Shown: positions 22,034 through 34,413 of the stretch, piece by piece
Numbering within the stretch: position 1 is the stretch's first letter
Layout of the letters: every line of letters begins with the position of its first letter
Assembly: GCF_002104995.1 (NCBI RefSeq)
Contig: NW_024468250.1
Span: forward strand, 496,001 to 560,000
From: Linderina pennispora
Taxonomy: Eukaryota; Kickxellomycota; Kickxellomycetes; Kickxellales; Kickxellaceae
Direction: 5' to 3'
DNA length: 64,000 bases
Translations under genes and position numbers: made by a program
The notes under the pieces: model-generated
Seen by the model: only the letters and a program-made list of their open reading frames with translations
Told to the model about the DNA's origin: nothing
Database searches by the model: none

Positions 22034-23858
22034 CTAGGCCTCGATGACATGGAGCCCGATGAGCCGCCACGCCTTATCGGTCTCCTGCAGCGTCAGCAGC
22101 GTGCCCTCCTGGGCTGCAGTCAGCGCGCAGTCGCCCTTGGCCATGGTGGCATCCGGCCTTGCCCAGCACCGACAGCGTCATGCGCATCACCTCTGGCACA
22201 GCAATAACGCTGCCGCTATCCTCGTCTGTGTCCAGCTCGAGCTCGTCAGGCTCAGCAACCAAGCGTGAGGCGGTGCCCGGACGCGCGCACCCGCTGCTGG
22301 ATCTGAGCCACCGTGAGCTGGAGCCCCTGGGCACCTGTGGATGTATCGCGTTTCGGGCGCTGGTGCGTGGTGAAGATGCGCTTCAGCAGGCGCTCGGGCT
22401 TGGCCAGACGTACACTTGGTGCTCCATGCAGGGACTCTTGCATCGACGAGCTGCCGCCGTGCGGACCCACCAGCATGGAGCCGCGCAGGTTCTTCACCTG
22501 GTCGATGCTCTCGAGCCGCTGCTTGCGGTGCTCGGCTGTGATGTCCTTCATGGGCTGCTCCCAGCCCGGCAGACGCAGCACCTGCGCAGTCATATTGTCG
22601 TCAGAGCCGAGCCGCTCTGCCGTGTCCACCAGCTTCTTTGCTGCCCGGTCCGGGTCGCTGCATCCCTTGACGATGTCGACCATCTCCTGGTCCGTCAGAA
22701 CGCCAGTAAGCCCGTCGGAAACCACAATCAGGAACGCGGCCTCGTCGCCCTGGACCTCATAATGGCGGATCTCGGGCTCGGCAATGACGCCGAACCGCTT
22801 CACCTGCCAGTCGCCAAACGCCCGCGTATTGGCAACCCTCGCCATCGCCCGCTCCTCGCCAAACGAGTCACGCGAGAAGAATGCGCCATGGCGCTGCAGT
22901 CTCTCGCGCTCTTCCCGCACGCCCGGGTGGTGCAGTGTGTTTAATGCTGTGGCCAATCCGCCATGCTCGTCGACGTTGCAGAGAATGGCCTTGGAGTCAC
23001 CGACGCTCGATACAACCAGGTTCAGCTGGCTGTCGTGCGACCAGAACGGCAGACCCTCGGAGTCCCACAAAAGCACGGTGCAGGCGGTCGAGCCCTGGTT
23101 GTCGCTCCACCGCAGGTTCTTTATGTCGTTGTCGGATTTGAGGAATGCCAGCGTGATGCGCTCCTCGATGGTCAGAAAGCTCGGCATCTGGCGGCGGTGC
23201 AGGGCGCTCTCTAGCCCCTGCAGCGCCGAGGGCGTGTATGTCTGCCAGTCCTTGCCGTAGTTGCGCATATTGTTCACAACAGAGGCCAGGTCGGCTGTCG
23301 TTACGTTCTCGATGTGGCTATGCAGAACCTGCTTTAGGTACTCGGCGCACGACTCTCCACCATGTCTACAAGGGCAATGAACAAATTAAGAAAACGCCGC
23401 AACATCGTGCAGATATAACCTCCACGTGCACATGGGAAAAAAGATCCCCGCCCCCACACCCCACCGCACCTCACACGCAGTGCTTACCCGTCGTAGACGC
23501 CCAGGTACATAATCTGAGCGCTGGTTTTATCTTTGCGGTCTGCCACCATCCCGGGGATCCGCAGCGGTCTATACTCGGCCCTATCCTGGTTATATCCTCT
23601 GGTGCCACGGCTCGTGGTCTGTCCGATGAGCTGGGGGCTCTTGCGCACGTCAACCCGTACTGTGCCTTCCTCTGTATACGCGACATAGTACGGGTACGGC
23701 TTAATCTCTATCATCCTGGTCGGCTCCTTCGGGCGGTATATCCGACATACGGATCTCAAGCGGCGGGCGCACAGCCGTAGTCATCACAGCGGTCTGGGTG
23801 CGGCGACCGGCGCTGGTGTGGAGTCTGTAGGCGGCGGAGCGGACTGAGGCAGATGCAT
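22034..23858 (-). CDS. PP2C-family protein phosphatase, PTC6-like (mitochondrial type)
   Basis: About 560 residues in two exons. Metal-dependent Ser/Thr phosphatase motifs: GVYDGHGG (split by the intron), GDSKAILCN, SRDSFGEERAMARVANTRAF-GD, VVSDGLTGVLTD and GSDDNMTAQVLRL. The SFGEER-NTRAFGD pattern matches yeast Ptc6, a mitochondrial phosphatase implicated in pyruvate dehydrogenase dephosphorylation and mitophagy. Upstream of MTTAVRPPLEIR one frame reads SASVRSAAYRLHTSAGRRTQ, an Arg/Ser/Ala-rich amphipathic sequence typical of mitochondrial presequences. Joining it to the ATG at 23858 requires one missing base, so this start is inference; MTTAVR at about 23785 is the conservative alternative. 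Another frame change lies in the body near 23735, and one extra base near 22270 precedes a C-terminal tail ending LIGLHVIEA. Confidence 0.8.
23366..23487 (-). other. Intron of the PP2C gene (122 nt)
   Basis: Minus strand GTAAGC ... CCTTGTAG. It interrupts the Gly codon of the metal-binding DGHGG motif; splicing joins YLGVYDG to HGGESCAEYL. Confidence 0.85.
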
Positions 23859-24889
23859 GGACGCACGGTATGGGTGGGTGCTCGCAGGCTTCGTGCTAGG
23901 AGTGCTCGTAAAGACATGTAAAGTGTGTCGAAATAAAAGGGGCAAGAATGGGTGAAATTAGGCTGCGTGCGGAATGAGCTGAAGCAGAAAAGGAGGCGGT
24001 TTTAATACTGTTTGGGCGCGTTCTCAACACACTGGGTACGGAGAATTAAGGATCTTTTTTGGGGGGCGACGCTCAAAAAACAAGGGATATTTGAGGGATA
24101 TGCCCCTTCCCAATTCGCCTTCCTGCCGCCGTCAACAGCAGTCGGGAATACTCGGTATCGGCAGCCGGCTTGCCGCCGCCACCTCACACGATGCACGGTG
24201 CCACCCAGTGGAGGGCACTTGGGAGGGCGTGCAGAAAGCTAAGGCGATCATCCCACAGACACCGTATGTAAAAAAGCTGTGACTTGGTCGATTTGGCCTG
24301 GCCCGTGTCCGTACTACAGCCTAAATACGGCTCTCTCCCCCACCAGTGCAAGTCCCGGTCCGGATAATTTGCGCTTTCCTTCTGTGCTGGTAGTGGCGGA
24401 CATGGGCACAATGGTTGGCAAATGTCGGTCTGGGCGGCATTGAATGACTGGACTGAGACACTGTCGCTTCGCAGGCACAGCTGTGGCCATGTGGGCACAT
24501 CATGCCGCTGACATCAAATCTTGGTCCACCAGCGCCAGAGTTGAAAATATCCGTGAGACAGGTTCCTGTGTTTAACGTGGTTCCAGACAGAGTATGGATA
24601 TGCCGAAAGCGGCTTACATGTAGCTGAATCGGTCAATTGAACGCAGCCCAATGCTCAATGCATGCACAGACCTGCTGCCAGTTCGACAGGATATCGATCC
24701 GGAGCCGTCACACGTCCCTTACGACTCAATTACTCACGAGCGAGCCGTCGAGCCGTCGAGCCGCATTTTCCGCAGAGGCAAGCAGAACTGAAAACAGTAG
24801 ACAAAATCCAGGCAACACAGCTGCTATTGTCCGCTTTGATTTCTGACGCGTTATTCTCATTTCAATTCACTCCCTTCCCCTATTCATTC
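23859..24889. other. Spacer shared by divergent PP2C and SNF12-like genes
   Basis: About 1 kb, including both 5' regions. A pyrimidine-rich stretch (ttcaattcactcccttcccctattcattc) immediately precedes the SNF12 ATG. Nothing else recognised; the short frames here carry no domain signals. Confidence 0.4.
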
Positions 24890-26193
24890 ATGGCAGCAGT
24901 TGGCAATTCAAACAAGCGCAAGAGGCTGATTGAGCGGTCATTGCCGCCCAAAATCGAGTCATACATTCCAGAGTCGCGTCTGTTTGCGCAGTTGCAGACA
25001 CTGGAGCGCAAGCTCGACACAAAAATCATCCGCAAGCGGCTCGAAGTGCAAGAAGCACTGGGAAAGCCTGTATACAAGAAGCGCATTCCTGCGGGTGTTT
25101 ATTTCCAACCTTGCCAGCAACCAGGCCAACCAGGAGGAGGAGACTGACGCCGAGGGCGACAGGCAAGCTGGACGCGTTGGCCGCACCTGCCTGGACTCTG
25201 CGCATCGAAGGACGTCTGCTGGACGCGCCAGGGACGACCAGCAAGTCACGGCCGGGGCAGCACAAGTTTAGCGAGTTCGTGAACTCGGTTGTTGTTGAGC
25301 TGGACCGCGGCAGCACGCATGCTGATAATCTTGTGCAGTGGCGGCGCGCAGGCGACGGCGAGGTCGATGGGTTCGAGATTAAGCGGCGGGGCGACGAGGA
25401 CGTGAGGACAAAGATCATCCTGGACATACGGACGGCCACCGACCGGTTCAAGGTCAACAATCCGCTGCTGCGCGAGCTGCTGGATATCCGCGGCACCATC
25501 TCCAAGGCCGGGTTCATCATGAAGCTGTGGCAGTACATCAAGCTCAACAACCTGCAGGATAATGATGATCCGGACCAGATCAGATGCGACGCGGGGCTGC
25601 AGCAGGCGCTGGGTCACCAGGTCGTGTCGTTTGCTGCCATCCCGCAGATGCTGCATGCATTCCTGGCTCGGCCCGACCCAATCGTCATTGAGTATACGGT
25701 ACGGGTGCATGAGGGCGGCTTCCACATGGGCAAATACGCATTCGACATTGAAGTCGAGGTTGAGGACCACTGGCGGCACACAACAGGCCCGCTGGCGAAC
25801 CTGCAGACGCGCCAGCGCGAGCTTGTGCACGTCGAGAGCCAGCTGCAGCAGAAGATGATCGATATCCACAACGCCCGCAGCAAGCGCGATTTTTTGCGCG
25901 GGTTCGCCGATGACCCTGTCGCGTTCATCCACCGGTGGATCGACAACCAGACAAAGGACCTGGAGGTCATCCTGGGCGACCGCAAGCACGGCCTGGAGGC
26001 CGCTCTGGGCGCCATTATGGAGGCGGATGAAGAGTCCCAGGGAATGTCCGAGGAGCGCAAGCACGCGCTGGAGCAGGAGGCGGCAAAGTGGCTCAAGGAC
26101 AGCAAGCTGTACGACGAGCCGTGGGCAGAGGAGGCCGTGTTCCATTATTTGTCGGCGAAGACCCAGGAGAGAATGCAGCAGCTGCTTCAACAA

Positions 26194-26228
<35 letters not shown>

Positions 26229-26256
26229 GGCGACGCCCCAGCCGCACGGCATGTAG
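24890..26256 (+). CDS. SWI/SNF complex subunit, BAF60/Snf12 (SMARCD) family
   Basis: About 455 residues. The N-terminus has a basic start (SNKRKRLIERSLPPKIESYI), helices, then RVFISNLASNQ. The core shows WTLRIEGRLLD, KFSEFVNSVVVELDR, GFEIKRRGDEDVRTKIILDI and then a SWIB domain (LLRELLDIRGTISKAGFIMK ... LWQYIKLNNLQD ... DAGLQQALG ... SFAAIPQMLHAFL) at about 25460-25680. This order is that of BAF60/Snf12/Ssr3 subunits, which bridge SWI/SNF-type chromatin remodelers to transcription factors. The C-terminal helical part ends in a polyglutamine run of about 16 residues before the stop. Frame changes near 25095 and 25155 each need one base skipped; the remainder is open. The ATG at 24890 is preferred because upstream codons are low-complexity. 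Confidence 0.88.
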
Positions 26257-27772
26257 GGAGATTCCAGAATTTTAATTTTTTAAAAGATATTGCCCACATT
26301 TTCCCGCAAGCCCTCTCGGTGCTGGTGCCGGTATTGGAAGCGGGTCCGCCGAGTGGCGGGGATCCGAGGATGGTAGAGTGGTCCCAGGAATCCTTAGTGG
26401 CGTCCTGTCATAGAGAATTCTCAAGAGGTTTCTTCAAAACTGCTGGTGTAGAGAGCATTAGGAGCAGCAGCCTCGAGGCTTAGTAAGCACGCTATGACGC
26501 CGAGACGTATCCCAGATTCCAGGTTCCAGCAGACCAGGGCGGAGCGGTCCAGCAAAGAAAAAAGGGCAGCTACACATGGGGCAGGCAAGGGTAACGCAGC
26601 CGGTCTCCCCAACGCTGTGTATTTTTAGTGAGACATCCGCGATTGATCCTCTGTGGGAGGCGAAGAACGACCGAGAGCGGGCAAGTTTAGGTGAGGTGAC
26701 CTGCAGACAAAAAACCTTGCACAATGGACCTAAATAGTGTGCGAACTGGGTAGCCAGTGTGATACAAGGGGGGTCGATTGGCAGGCGCTAGCTGCATCTG
26801 TTGTGATTTCTAGAGGCGAGTTCGGCGGGAAATCGGGGAGAGGGGAAGCCGCCGCATGAGGGGCAGCGCTCCAGGAGGCAATAAAGCCGGCGTGCGGAAA
26901 AAGTTGGCCGCACCATGTCGGTTGCGGACTTCAAAGGGAAGCTGGAACCTTGGCTTTTTGAACTTTTTCTTTCTTTTTTTTTTTTTTGGCAAACAAAACA
27001 GCCAAGCTCCTTGTAGCAGTTTCTACTGCTCTCCTCTTCAAAGTCCCTCTGTCTACTGTTTTTATATTATAGCAAACATCCCGAAGCGCACACCCTATAT
27101 TCTATCGCAGGGGTCACACTTTTTAGAGCTGGGTTGCCAAGAGCGTATTTCCTGAAAGTCTACACCATCCTCCTGTGTGAGACACTCAAACCGGAGTCTA
27201 TTATCTTGTTCTCAAAGCTCGTCTACCAGAGCTAGGTCATCTCTCTTTCTCTTTCTTCTGTCCTCGGTTTATAGACTGCACCGGTTCTTTTTTCATCCTG
27301 TTACGTCTGTCTCCCCCTTTTTTCTCACTGGGTCTCTTGCTCGTTGTTCAGACGGCTTCCAGCAGCACAGAACTCCGATACTAAGGTACACGATGTTTTT
27401 CTAAAACGGCTCTGGGCTCGGCATGTTTCTGGGCACATCTCCTTTATGTCTGCGGTTTTTCTTGGCCACCGTGAATGCCTGGCTGCAACCCTTTTCTGGG
27501 CAAGGTGTCGGCGTGCATGTTTGCGTTCCGAAAATAGCACAAAAAGGAACCGGCGGGATTCTGCCAGGCCGCTCCTGGCCTCCCCGGAGATTGCAACGCG
27601 TGAAATTAGCAGCACGCGTGCAGGCTGGACGGCGGCGGCTGCTTGTGGGCTTGCACAAGTTTATTTAGATTGACCAGTCGATGACAGCATAGGGATGGCT
27701 CCCCTCCCCATCCGCCTCGCTTTTGTTTCCGCATACCACTAACATTCTTACTAATCACTATAGAAAGCAGTC
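26257..27772. other. Long spacer and probable 5' leader of the P4-ATPase gene
   Basis: About 1.5 kb with no gene I can support. The plus strand becomes strongly pyrimidine-rich from about 26960 (poly-T run 26970-26988) through 27340, typical of highly expressed fungal promoters or leaders. Just before the ATG at 27773 the sequence ctaatcactatag resembles a branch site and 3' splice site, so an intron in the leader is possible. Confidence 0.4.
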
Positions 27773-30700
27773 ATGAGCAGTACCGGCAGTCTGGGCGCAA
27801 AGCCACCTGACGGCATGGCAGAGGATGGCGACAAAAGCGCGGGCGTTCCTCACGGCGAAGCGCAATGTGAACGAGGTACGCCAGGCGGCAGCGTTCTTGC
27901 CGGCACGCAAAGTCTATGTCAACATGGCAGTGCCCGACGAAAGCCTGGCCGCGCACGCAGAGCACTTTTGCACGAACGCAATCACAACAGCACAGTACAG
28001 CCTGATCAACTTTCTGCCAAAGAACCTGTCGCGGCAATTCATGCGCGTCGCAAACGTGTACTTCCTGGTGCTGACTATCCTACAGCTGATCAGCTACTTC
28101 TCGCTGGGCAGCAGGTTTCTGACAGTGGTACCGATTATCCTGGTGCTGGCGATTACGGCAGCCAAGGACGGATTCGAGGACTGGCGGCGACACATCTCGG
28201 ACAGGCACTTCAACGAGACGCCGACGCGGATTGTGCGGAATCTGCGCAATACCAACCTCAAGTGGCAGGACGACCAGGCGCTGATTGCAGAGGAAAAATG
28301 GTCGCACCGGATGCGCATCAGCATGGCTCGGCGGCTGGAGAAGAAGACGCTGTACAATCAGATTCCGCCTGACTGGGAGGAGTCGCAGAACCCTGTGGAT
28401 GCCACCCGCCCGCCAGTACTCAACGAGGAGGCCAAATGGCGCAATGTACGCATTGGCGACTTTGTGATTCTGCGCACCGGCGACCCGGCGCCCTGCAGAC
28501 ATGCTGATGCTGGCTACATCCGCCGACGACGGCAGCTGCTATGTCGAGACAAAAAACCTCGATGGTGAGACCAACCTCAAGCCGCGCGCATCTCTAGCAG
28601 AGACCGCTGGCGTGCGCGACGCCGAAGGATGCGGCCGGGTGAAGGCCATCGTCGAGGTGGACCCGCCCACATCTGATATGACAAAAATCAACGGGTCAAT
28701 TCGCGTGTTCGCGGTGCCTGAGCCTCCTGTAGAGGACGAGTTCCACGCCGCCGTATGCCGAGTTTGCAGCACAGGGGTTCTCTGCCACAGCGCCGATGCA
28801 GACCAGCTCCAGTGGCCCGCCAGCCGAGGAATATGGAATGCCCGAGAGCAACTCGTTCGAGATGCGCCAGCTGAACACTCTGCGCCAAGCCATGCCGATG
28901 AAGCATTCGCCGCTGGCCAAGGCGATTACTAAGCCGGCAACCATGCAAAGCTACGGCGCCGACGATGCAAAAGCCGGTGGCGTCGATGAGGCTGCAGACA
29001 ACATGGCGACTGTTGTAAACAAGAATCCTGCAAGGTAAAGTATCCATAGCTGAAAGGGCCGATTGTTTGCGAGCCTAGCCTTGGCTGTGTTTTTGGGGGT
29101 GAAGTGATGGCGGGCTTCCGTCAATGGTCATCACCAGACCATTTTGTGCTTATTATCTGCATTGCCTCTTGTCTGTGCGTGCACGCCGCAGCATGTCGCG
29201 GTTGTTTCATGTTCTGGTGGACTGGGCCTTCACTTGTAGCCGTCACATTGAATGATCGTATTTTGTGTTGTTGCTGCGAGCCACGTGTGGATTGTACGGA
29301 CAGCTCTGCGTCTCAATGCAATGACGGGCTTTATTATCCTCGGAGAATTGCAGCAGCAGAAGAAAAGTCTCTTTCGAGCGCCACAGCTAACAATCACACC
29401 AATTGTCATGCTCTTTTGTTTGTGTAGTGAAATGGGCAAGTCGCTGCCTGGCACTGCCGAATACGACGAGCCGCTGCTTGTTCCGTTCTCGATCAGCAAC
29501 GTGCTGCTGCGTGGAATGACAGTGCGTAACACTGACTGGATCGTGGGTATCGTGCTGTACACGGGCGAGCAGACAAAGATTGTGCTGAACTCTGGCCCGA
29601 CGCCGTACAAGCGCAGTCGCATCGAGCGCATGATGAACATTCAGGTGTTCCTGTGCTTTGGGTTTGTGTTCGTCATGTCGTTTGTCGTGGCACTGGTTGG
29701 CGGTCTGAAATATGCCGAGGCTCCGCACCGCCACAGCATGTATGTCGACGACGGCATGGATAAGGGCACGTACGGGTTCGCGCTGTTCTGGTCGGCCATG
29801 ATTATGCTGCAGAACGTCATCCCTATCGCCTTGTATGTCAGTATCGAGTTCGTCAAGAGCTGGCACGCATACTGGATCTACCAGGACATGAACATGTACT
29901 ACGAGCCGACAGACCAGCGGTGTCATTGCACGCAACTGGAACATTTCGGACGACCTCGGCCAAGTGTCGTACATTTTCAGCGACAAGACCGGCACACTGA
30001 CGCGCAACGTAATGGACTTCCGCATGTGCTCTATCAACGGCACCATCTATGGAAAGCAGCTGCCGGGCGATGAGCTCGATGTGGTCAAGGGTCGTATGGC
30101 ACAGGAGGAGGTCGACCGGAATAACCCACCCGAGGGCGGCGCCAACCCGTTCTTCCAGGAGCTACAGGATGACGAAATGCGGGAGGACCTGATCGACCCG
30201 ATGCGGCCAAGCACAACCACCAGCATTATGTCGCAGGGCACCAGCCAGTACGACAGCTCGCCGCTGATCTCAACTGCCAGCGGGATGCCGCAGCAGGCCA
30301 ACAGTCGGCTGCACAGGCGGTCGCCGCGGATCCAGCCGGTGCAGGATCAGCGCGGTGCGGTCCCGGGCCCGCACTCTGCAAGCCCATGACTGACGCCGAG
30401 GCGATAGGTGAAGCGCAAGCAGATGATTGGCGCCTACCTCCAGGCCATGCGCAACGTGTTTGACCCAAAGTACGTCGAGATCGGAAACGAGAGCACCGGC
30501 GAAGGAGGCTCGTACACGTTTGTCGACCCGCAGATCTTTTACGACATGAAGCCTGAGGTGGCCCCGCCCGGCAAGACCAGCCCCGCCCCTGCCGAAATGC
30601 AGGCGCCCCTGAGCCCAACCGCCAACGAGCTGGGCTTGGCGTTCTCGCCGCCGCGCACAGTGCACCGCATGGGCTCGCGCCGGTCGCTGCGGGGCGGGTT

Positions 30701-33700
30701 TCGACGTGGACCCGGTGCGGCAGAAGAACATGATCGATCTGTTCTTCACCGAGCTCGCCACCTGCCACTCAGTGGTGGTGGAGAAGAGCTTCCAGAAGCA
30801 GGTGGCCAGTGATGCAAACGACGACAGCACCTCGACGATCCGCAAGCTGACGCGCATCTTCCATAACCGCAGCGGATCGAAAGAAGATCACCGACATGGT
30901 GCGGCACCGGCGTCACCGCAGTAAGCACCACCACCGCCACCACGAGCATGGCCACACCGACTCGGTAGCTACAATTACCAGCACTGGCACTGACGGTGTC
31001 GAGTGGGTGGCATCGGAGAGCGCCTTGGCAGACATGGGCCACTCGACCAGCAACGGATCGAACGATGGAGCCGGCCCCTCAATGCGGCCCAACATGTCTG
31101 ACGGCGGCGACAGCCAGAACGGTCTGGGCTACGCATCTATGCCCGGGTCGCGGCTGCGCATGGGCGACGACGGACATCCGGTATTTCTCTGAGGAGACAT
31201 CCATGAGCCCGCCGACGGACTACATGGACCGCAGCCAGTCAGGCTCGCCGCCTGACGAGCCCGCCGAGGAGAAGACCGATCTGAGCAAGATTGCCTACAG
31301 CGCCGAGTCGCCTGATGAGGGCGCCTTGGTGCGTGCGGCGAAGAACTTTGGTTACACGTTCCTGGGCCGCGTCAAGAATACCATCTACCTGGATATCCAC
31401 GGCGAGCGCCAGCAGTACGAGGTTCTGGACACGATCGAGTTCAATTCGGCGCGCAAGCGCATGTCCAACATCCTGCGCCGTCCACCGCCCTACAACGATA
31501 TCATCGTATTTTCCAAGGGTGCCGATAACGTGATGATTGAGCGCTTGGCCAAGCTGCCGGCGGCGACTGACTCGGACATCCGCCCGTTCGCGTCGCGCGA
31601 AGACCTCGCGTTTGAGCGGACTATGCGTGAGCGCACGTTTACGCAGATCGACGAGTTTGCCAACGCCGGTCTTCGCACGCTGATGCTGTGCTACCGCCAT
31701 GTGTCTGAAGGAGGAGTGGGTGAGGTGGTCGTCGCGGTACCATGCCGCACAGGCGTCGGTAGAGAGCGACCGCGAGGAGCAGATTGCTATGGTCGCTGAA
31801 GAGATGGAAAGCGACTTGCTGATTGCCGGTGCCACGGCTATCGAAGACAAGCTGCAGGAGAAGGTGCCCGAAACCATTGCGTCGCTGCGGGCTGCCGGAA
31901 TCAAGATCTGGGTGCTGACCGGCGACAAGATGGAGACGGCGATCAACATCGGCTTTGCCGCTAACCTGCTGACCAAAGAGATGGAGCTGTGGACCATCAA
32001 CAGCTCGTCGGGCCCCGAGAAGGTAGTGTCGCGGTTCAAGCTCATTGCGCGCATCATGAAGCAGACCGCCATCAACGACCTGGCGTATGGCAAATACGCC
32101 ATTACGCCGCGTCCCGAGGCGGTGCGCAAGCCCAGCACTGCCAATGTCCAGCTGCACGCTGCTGATGCGACAGCGCTGGGAAGCGTCTCGTACAAGATCG
32201 GACGGGCCAAGAAATTCCTGAATATCGGGCAGTCGATCCGGCGCCATAGCCGCAACCTGAGCAAGAGCAGCTGGACCCACCGTCGCAGCAAGACCGCCGA
32301 GACCGTCACCAGCCAGGCGACCAGCCCGCCGCAGGACCTGCCGCAGATCACACACGCGCCGGCGTCGAATGAGCGTGCCGAGTTCCCGCGCCTCAATGAC
32401 GACGACGAAAACAACGAGCACTTCAACACGGTGAACTTTGACCTCGGCAATGCCGGCCCGGAGGAGGACCTGACGCCGGACGAGGTGCAGCAGTCGATCG
32501 AGTTCCTGCGTCGGCAGAGCACCGAGATTGACGGGCTGCCGCACCACTCGGTCGACGGCACATCGTACCATCCGCTGAACGCCCTGGTTATCGACGGCAA
32601 GGCGCTGAGCCAGGTGTTTGCCGACGAAGAGTGCAAGCAGCTGCTGCTGGAGATTGCGCCGCTGTTCAAGTCGGTTGTGTGCTGCCGCGCCAGCCCGCTG
32701 CAGAAGGCCGAGGTGGTCAAGCTGGTCAAGGACGGGCTGGACCTGGTCACGCTGGCGATCGGCGACGGCGCCAACGACGTCAGCATGATCCAGACCGCCG
32801 ATATCGGCGTCGCCATTTCGGGCGAGGAAGGGCTGCAGGCAGCCATGGCGTCGGATTACACGGTTGGGCGGTTCCACTTTTTGCAGAACCTGTTGCTGGT
32901 CCACGGGTTGTTCGACTACTTGCGTATGAGCGAGATGATTCTGAGCTTCTTCTACAAGAACGTGATCTGGGCCATGGTGCCGTTCTGGTACTCGATCTAC
33001 TGCCAGTTCTCGGCTAACGTGTTCTATGATCTGTCGTATCTGCAGCTCTACAACGTGGTGTTCACGGTCGCCCCTGTGATTATCCTTGGGTGCGCTGACA
33101 AGCCGTTCAACTACAAGACCGCCATGACCTACGTTGCAGTGTACATGGACGGCATCCGCAACCGCTATTTCAAGTGGTGGCGCTACTACGCGTACTTCAT
33201 CGACGGCATCTACCAGTCGGTGGTCATCTTCTTCACCTTCTACCTGTTCACGTACAAGTCGACGGTGGCCAACGGGAACGGCAAGGTGTGGGGCAACTCG
33301 GACTTCAGCACCGGGCCGACCATATCGGTTGTGGTTGCAGCCAGTCTGTGCGTCGGGCTCAACGCGTGGCAGTGGAACTGGATGATGGGCTTGGCAGTCG
33401 CGTTCTCGATTGCCGTGTGCTTCGTCTATATTGCCATTGCATCGCAGTTCAAGTACTTTACTGTCGGCGGCGCTGCCCAGGCGGTGTTTGTCACTATCGA
33501 GTTCTGGTTCGGCCTCGTCATCTCGGTCGTCGTCGCACTGCTGCCCCGGTACAGTGTCCGGGCATGGCAGAAGATGAACAAGCCGCGCGATCTCGATATC
33601 ATTAGAGAGATCAAGGTCATGCATCGTCCGTGGTACGGCCAGGTGTTCGTCGAGCCCGACGAGGAGGTGCAGTTCCCGCCGGACCCGCCAAAGAAGCACC

Positions 33701-33726
33701 GCAAGTGGATGCCACGCAAAGATTAG
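27773..33726 (+). CDS. P4-ATPase, Dnf-type phospholipid flippase
   Basis: Very long gene (about 1,850 codons) for a type IV P-type ATPase that flips phospholipids from the exoplasmic or lumenal to the cytosolic leaflet, normally with a Cdc50/Lem3 partner. Motifs in order: [20 protein letters not shown] (TM1 region), [15 protein letters not shown] (P4-specific DGET), [16 protein letters not shown] (phosphorylated Asp codon at 29982), [42 protein letters not shown] and [24 protein letters not shown]-like block (32761 onward; here AISGEEG), then about six C-terminal membrane helices. The loop between DKTGTLT and the nucleotide-binding domain is enlarged and contains a His-rich stretch. About nine frame changes (near 27840, 28497, 28760, 29920, 30385, 30400, 30695, 30885, 31185, 31705) are almost all one extra base. 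From 31700 to the stop it is fully open. Confidence 0.9.
29035..29427 (+). other. Intron of the P4-ATPase gene (393 nt)
   Basis: GTAAAG at 29035 and TTTGTGTAG ending at 29427. Removal joins VVNKNPA-S to [14 protein letters not shown] in phase and restores the P4-ATPase segment leading to [12 protein letters not shown]. It is the longest intron I can delimit here; the frame that runs through its second half is not conserved in the family. Confidence 0.7.
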
Positions 33727-34413
33727 TCGCCCCTCTCTCCAAAATTATGCGTCAGATTTATACATGTAACTCAGCATATTAGTGTTCGTTTGGTTTTTTC
33801 TTCAGTAATTTCAATTTTCCCTGTGTCATTGCACACCCTCCCCTTTCCCAGGTGCATTATTGAGATACCGGCAAATTAATATTAGTCGGACTGGGAAAGC
33901 AAAAGTGCAGGCAGGCGAGCAGTAGGATATACCGCATTTGAAGCTCCATATGGCTGGGCTGCCTTGTGAGAATCCACATTCCTCAGAAATGGTGGAGAAA
34001 TATGTGCGTATATATAGATAGCTTTCCACCATGCTACTGCGTAGGCCTGAGATGATTATACCGGCCTGTAGGGAGAAAAGTGCCTGGGGCCGGGGATTCA
34101 AAGCAAACATAGTCCCCCACCTTCGAGGTTTTGGAGAGTCCCTCTATATTGTTTTAACCGATATTAAGTGATACCAAGGGCGGGGCGGTAATTGAAAGGA
34201 AACGGGGGTGCAAGCTGGAGGCGCGCTGGAAGACAGTGTTCCTAGATCGGCGACTAGAGAGTGAGAAGCACAGCGTTTGTCAGCCGCCTCCACATATTGG
34301 ACATTGCCCTTTTGAATACACTCTTCTGCTCCAAAACCGAAACAAAAAACTTCAGGTATCCTTTAGTTTTCAGTTCCAATACACACACACTATTTTATAA
34401 TACCTCCTGCCAT
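33727..34413. other. Spacer upstream of the ARF-GEF-like gene
   Basis: About 690 bp. Contains a short CA microsatellite (34380-34390) followed by the AT-rich tattttataatacc about 22 bp before the ATG at 34414. No gene recognised on either strand. Confidence 0.4.

Noticed and set aside
25246-26247. 333-codon minus-strand frame opposite the Snf12-like gene
   Set aside because: Antisense of the SWIB-domain gene; it begins with poly-Leu from the CAG repeat and has no recognisable domain.
29252-29427. Open frame continuing upstream through the flippase intron
   Set aside because: Not conserved in P4-ATPases. The GTAAAG and TGTGTAG ends give a phase-correct join that restores the family sequence.
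31239-33699. Very long minus-strand frames (535 and 686 codons) opposite the P4-ATPase
   Set aside because: They are shadows of a GC-rich, codon-biased gene. Their translations are low-complexity His/Gln/Leu/Arg with no domain, while the plus strand has all P4-ATPase motifs.
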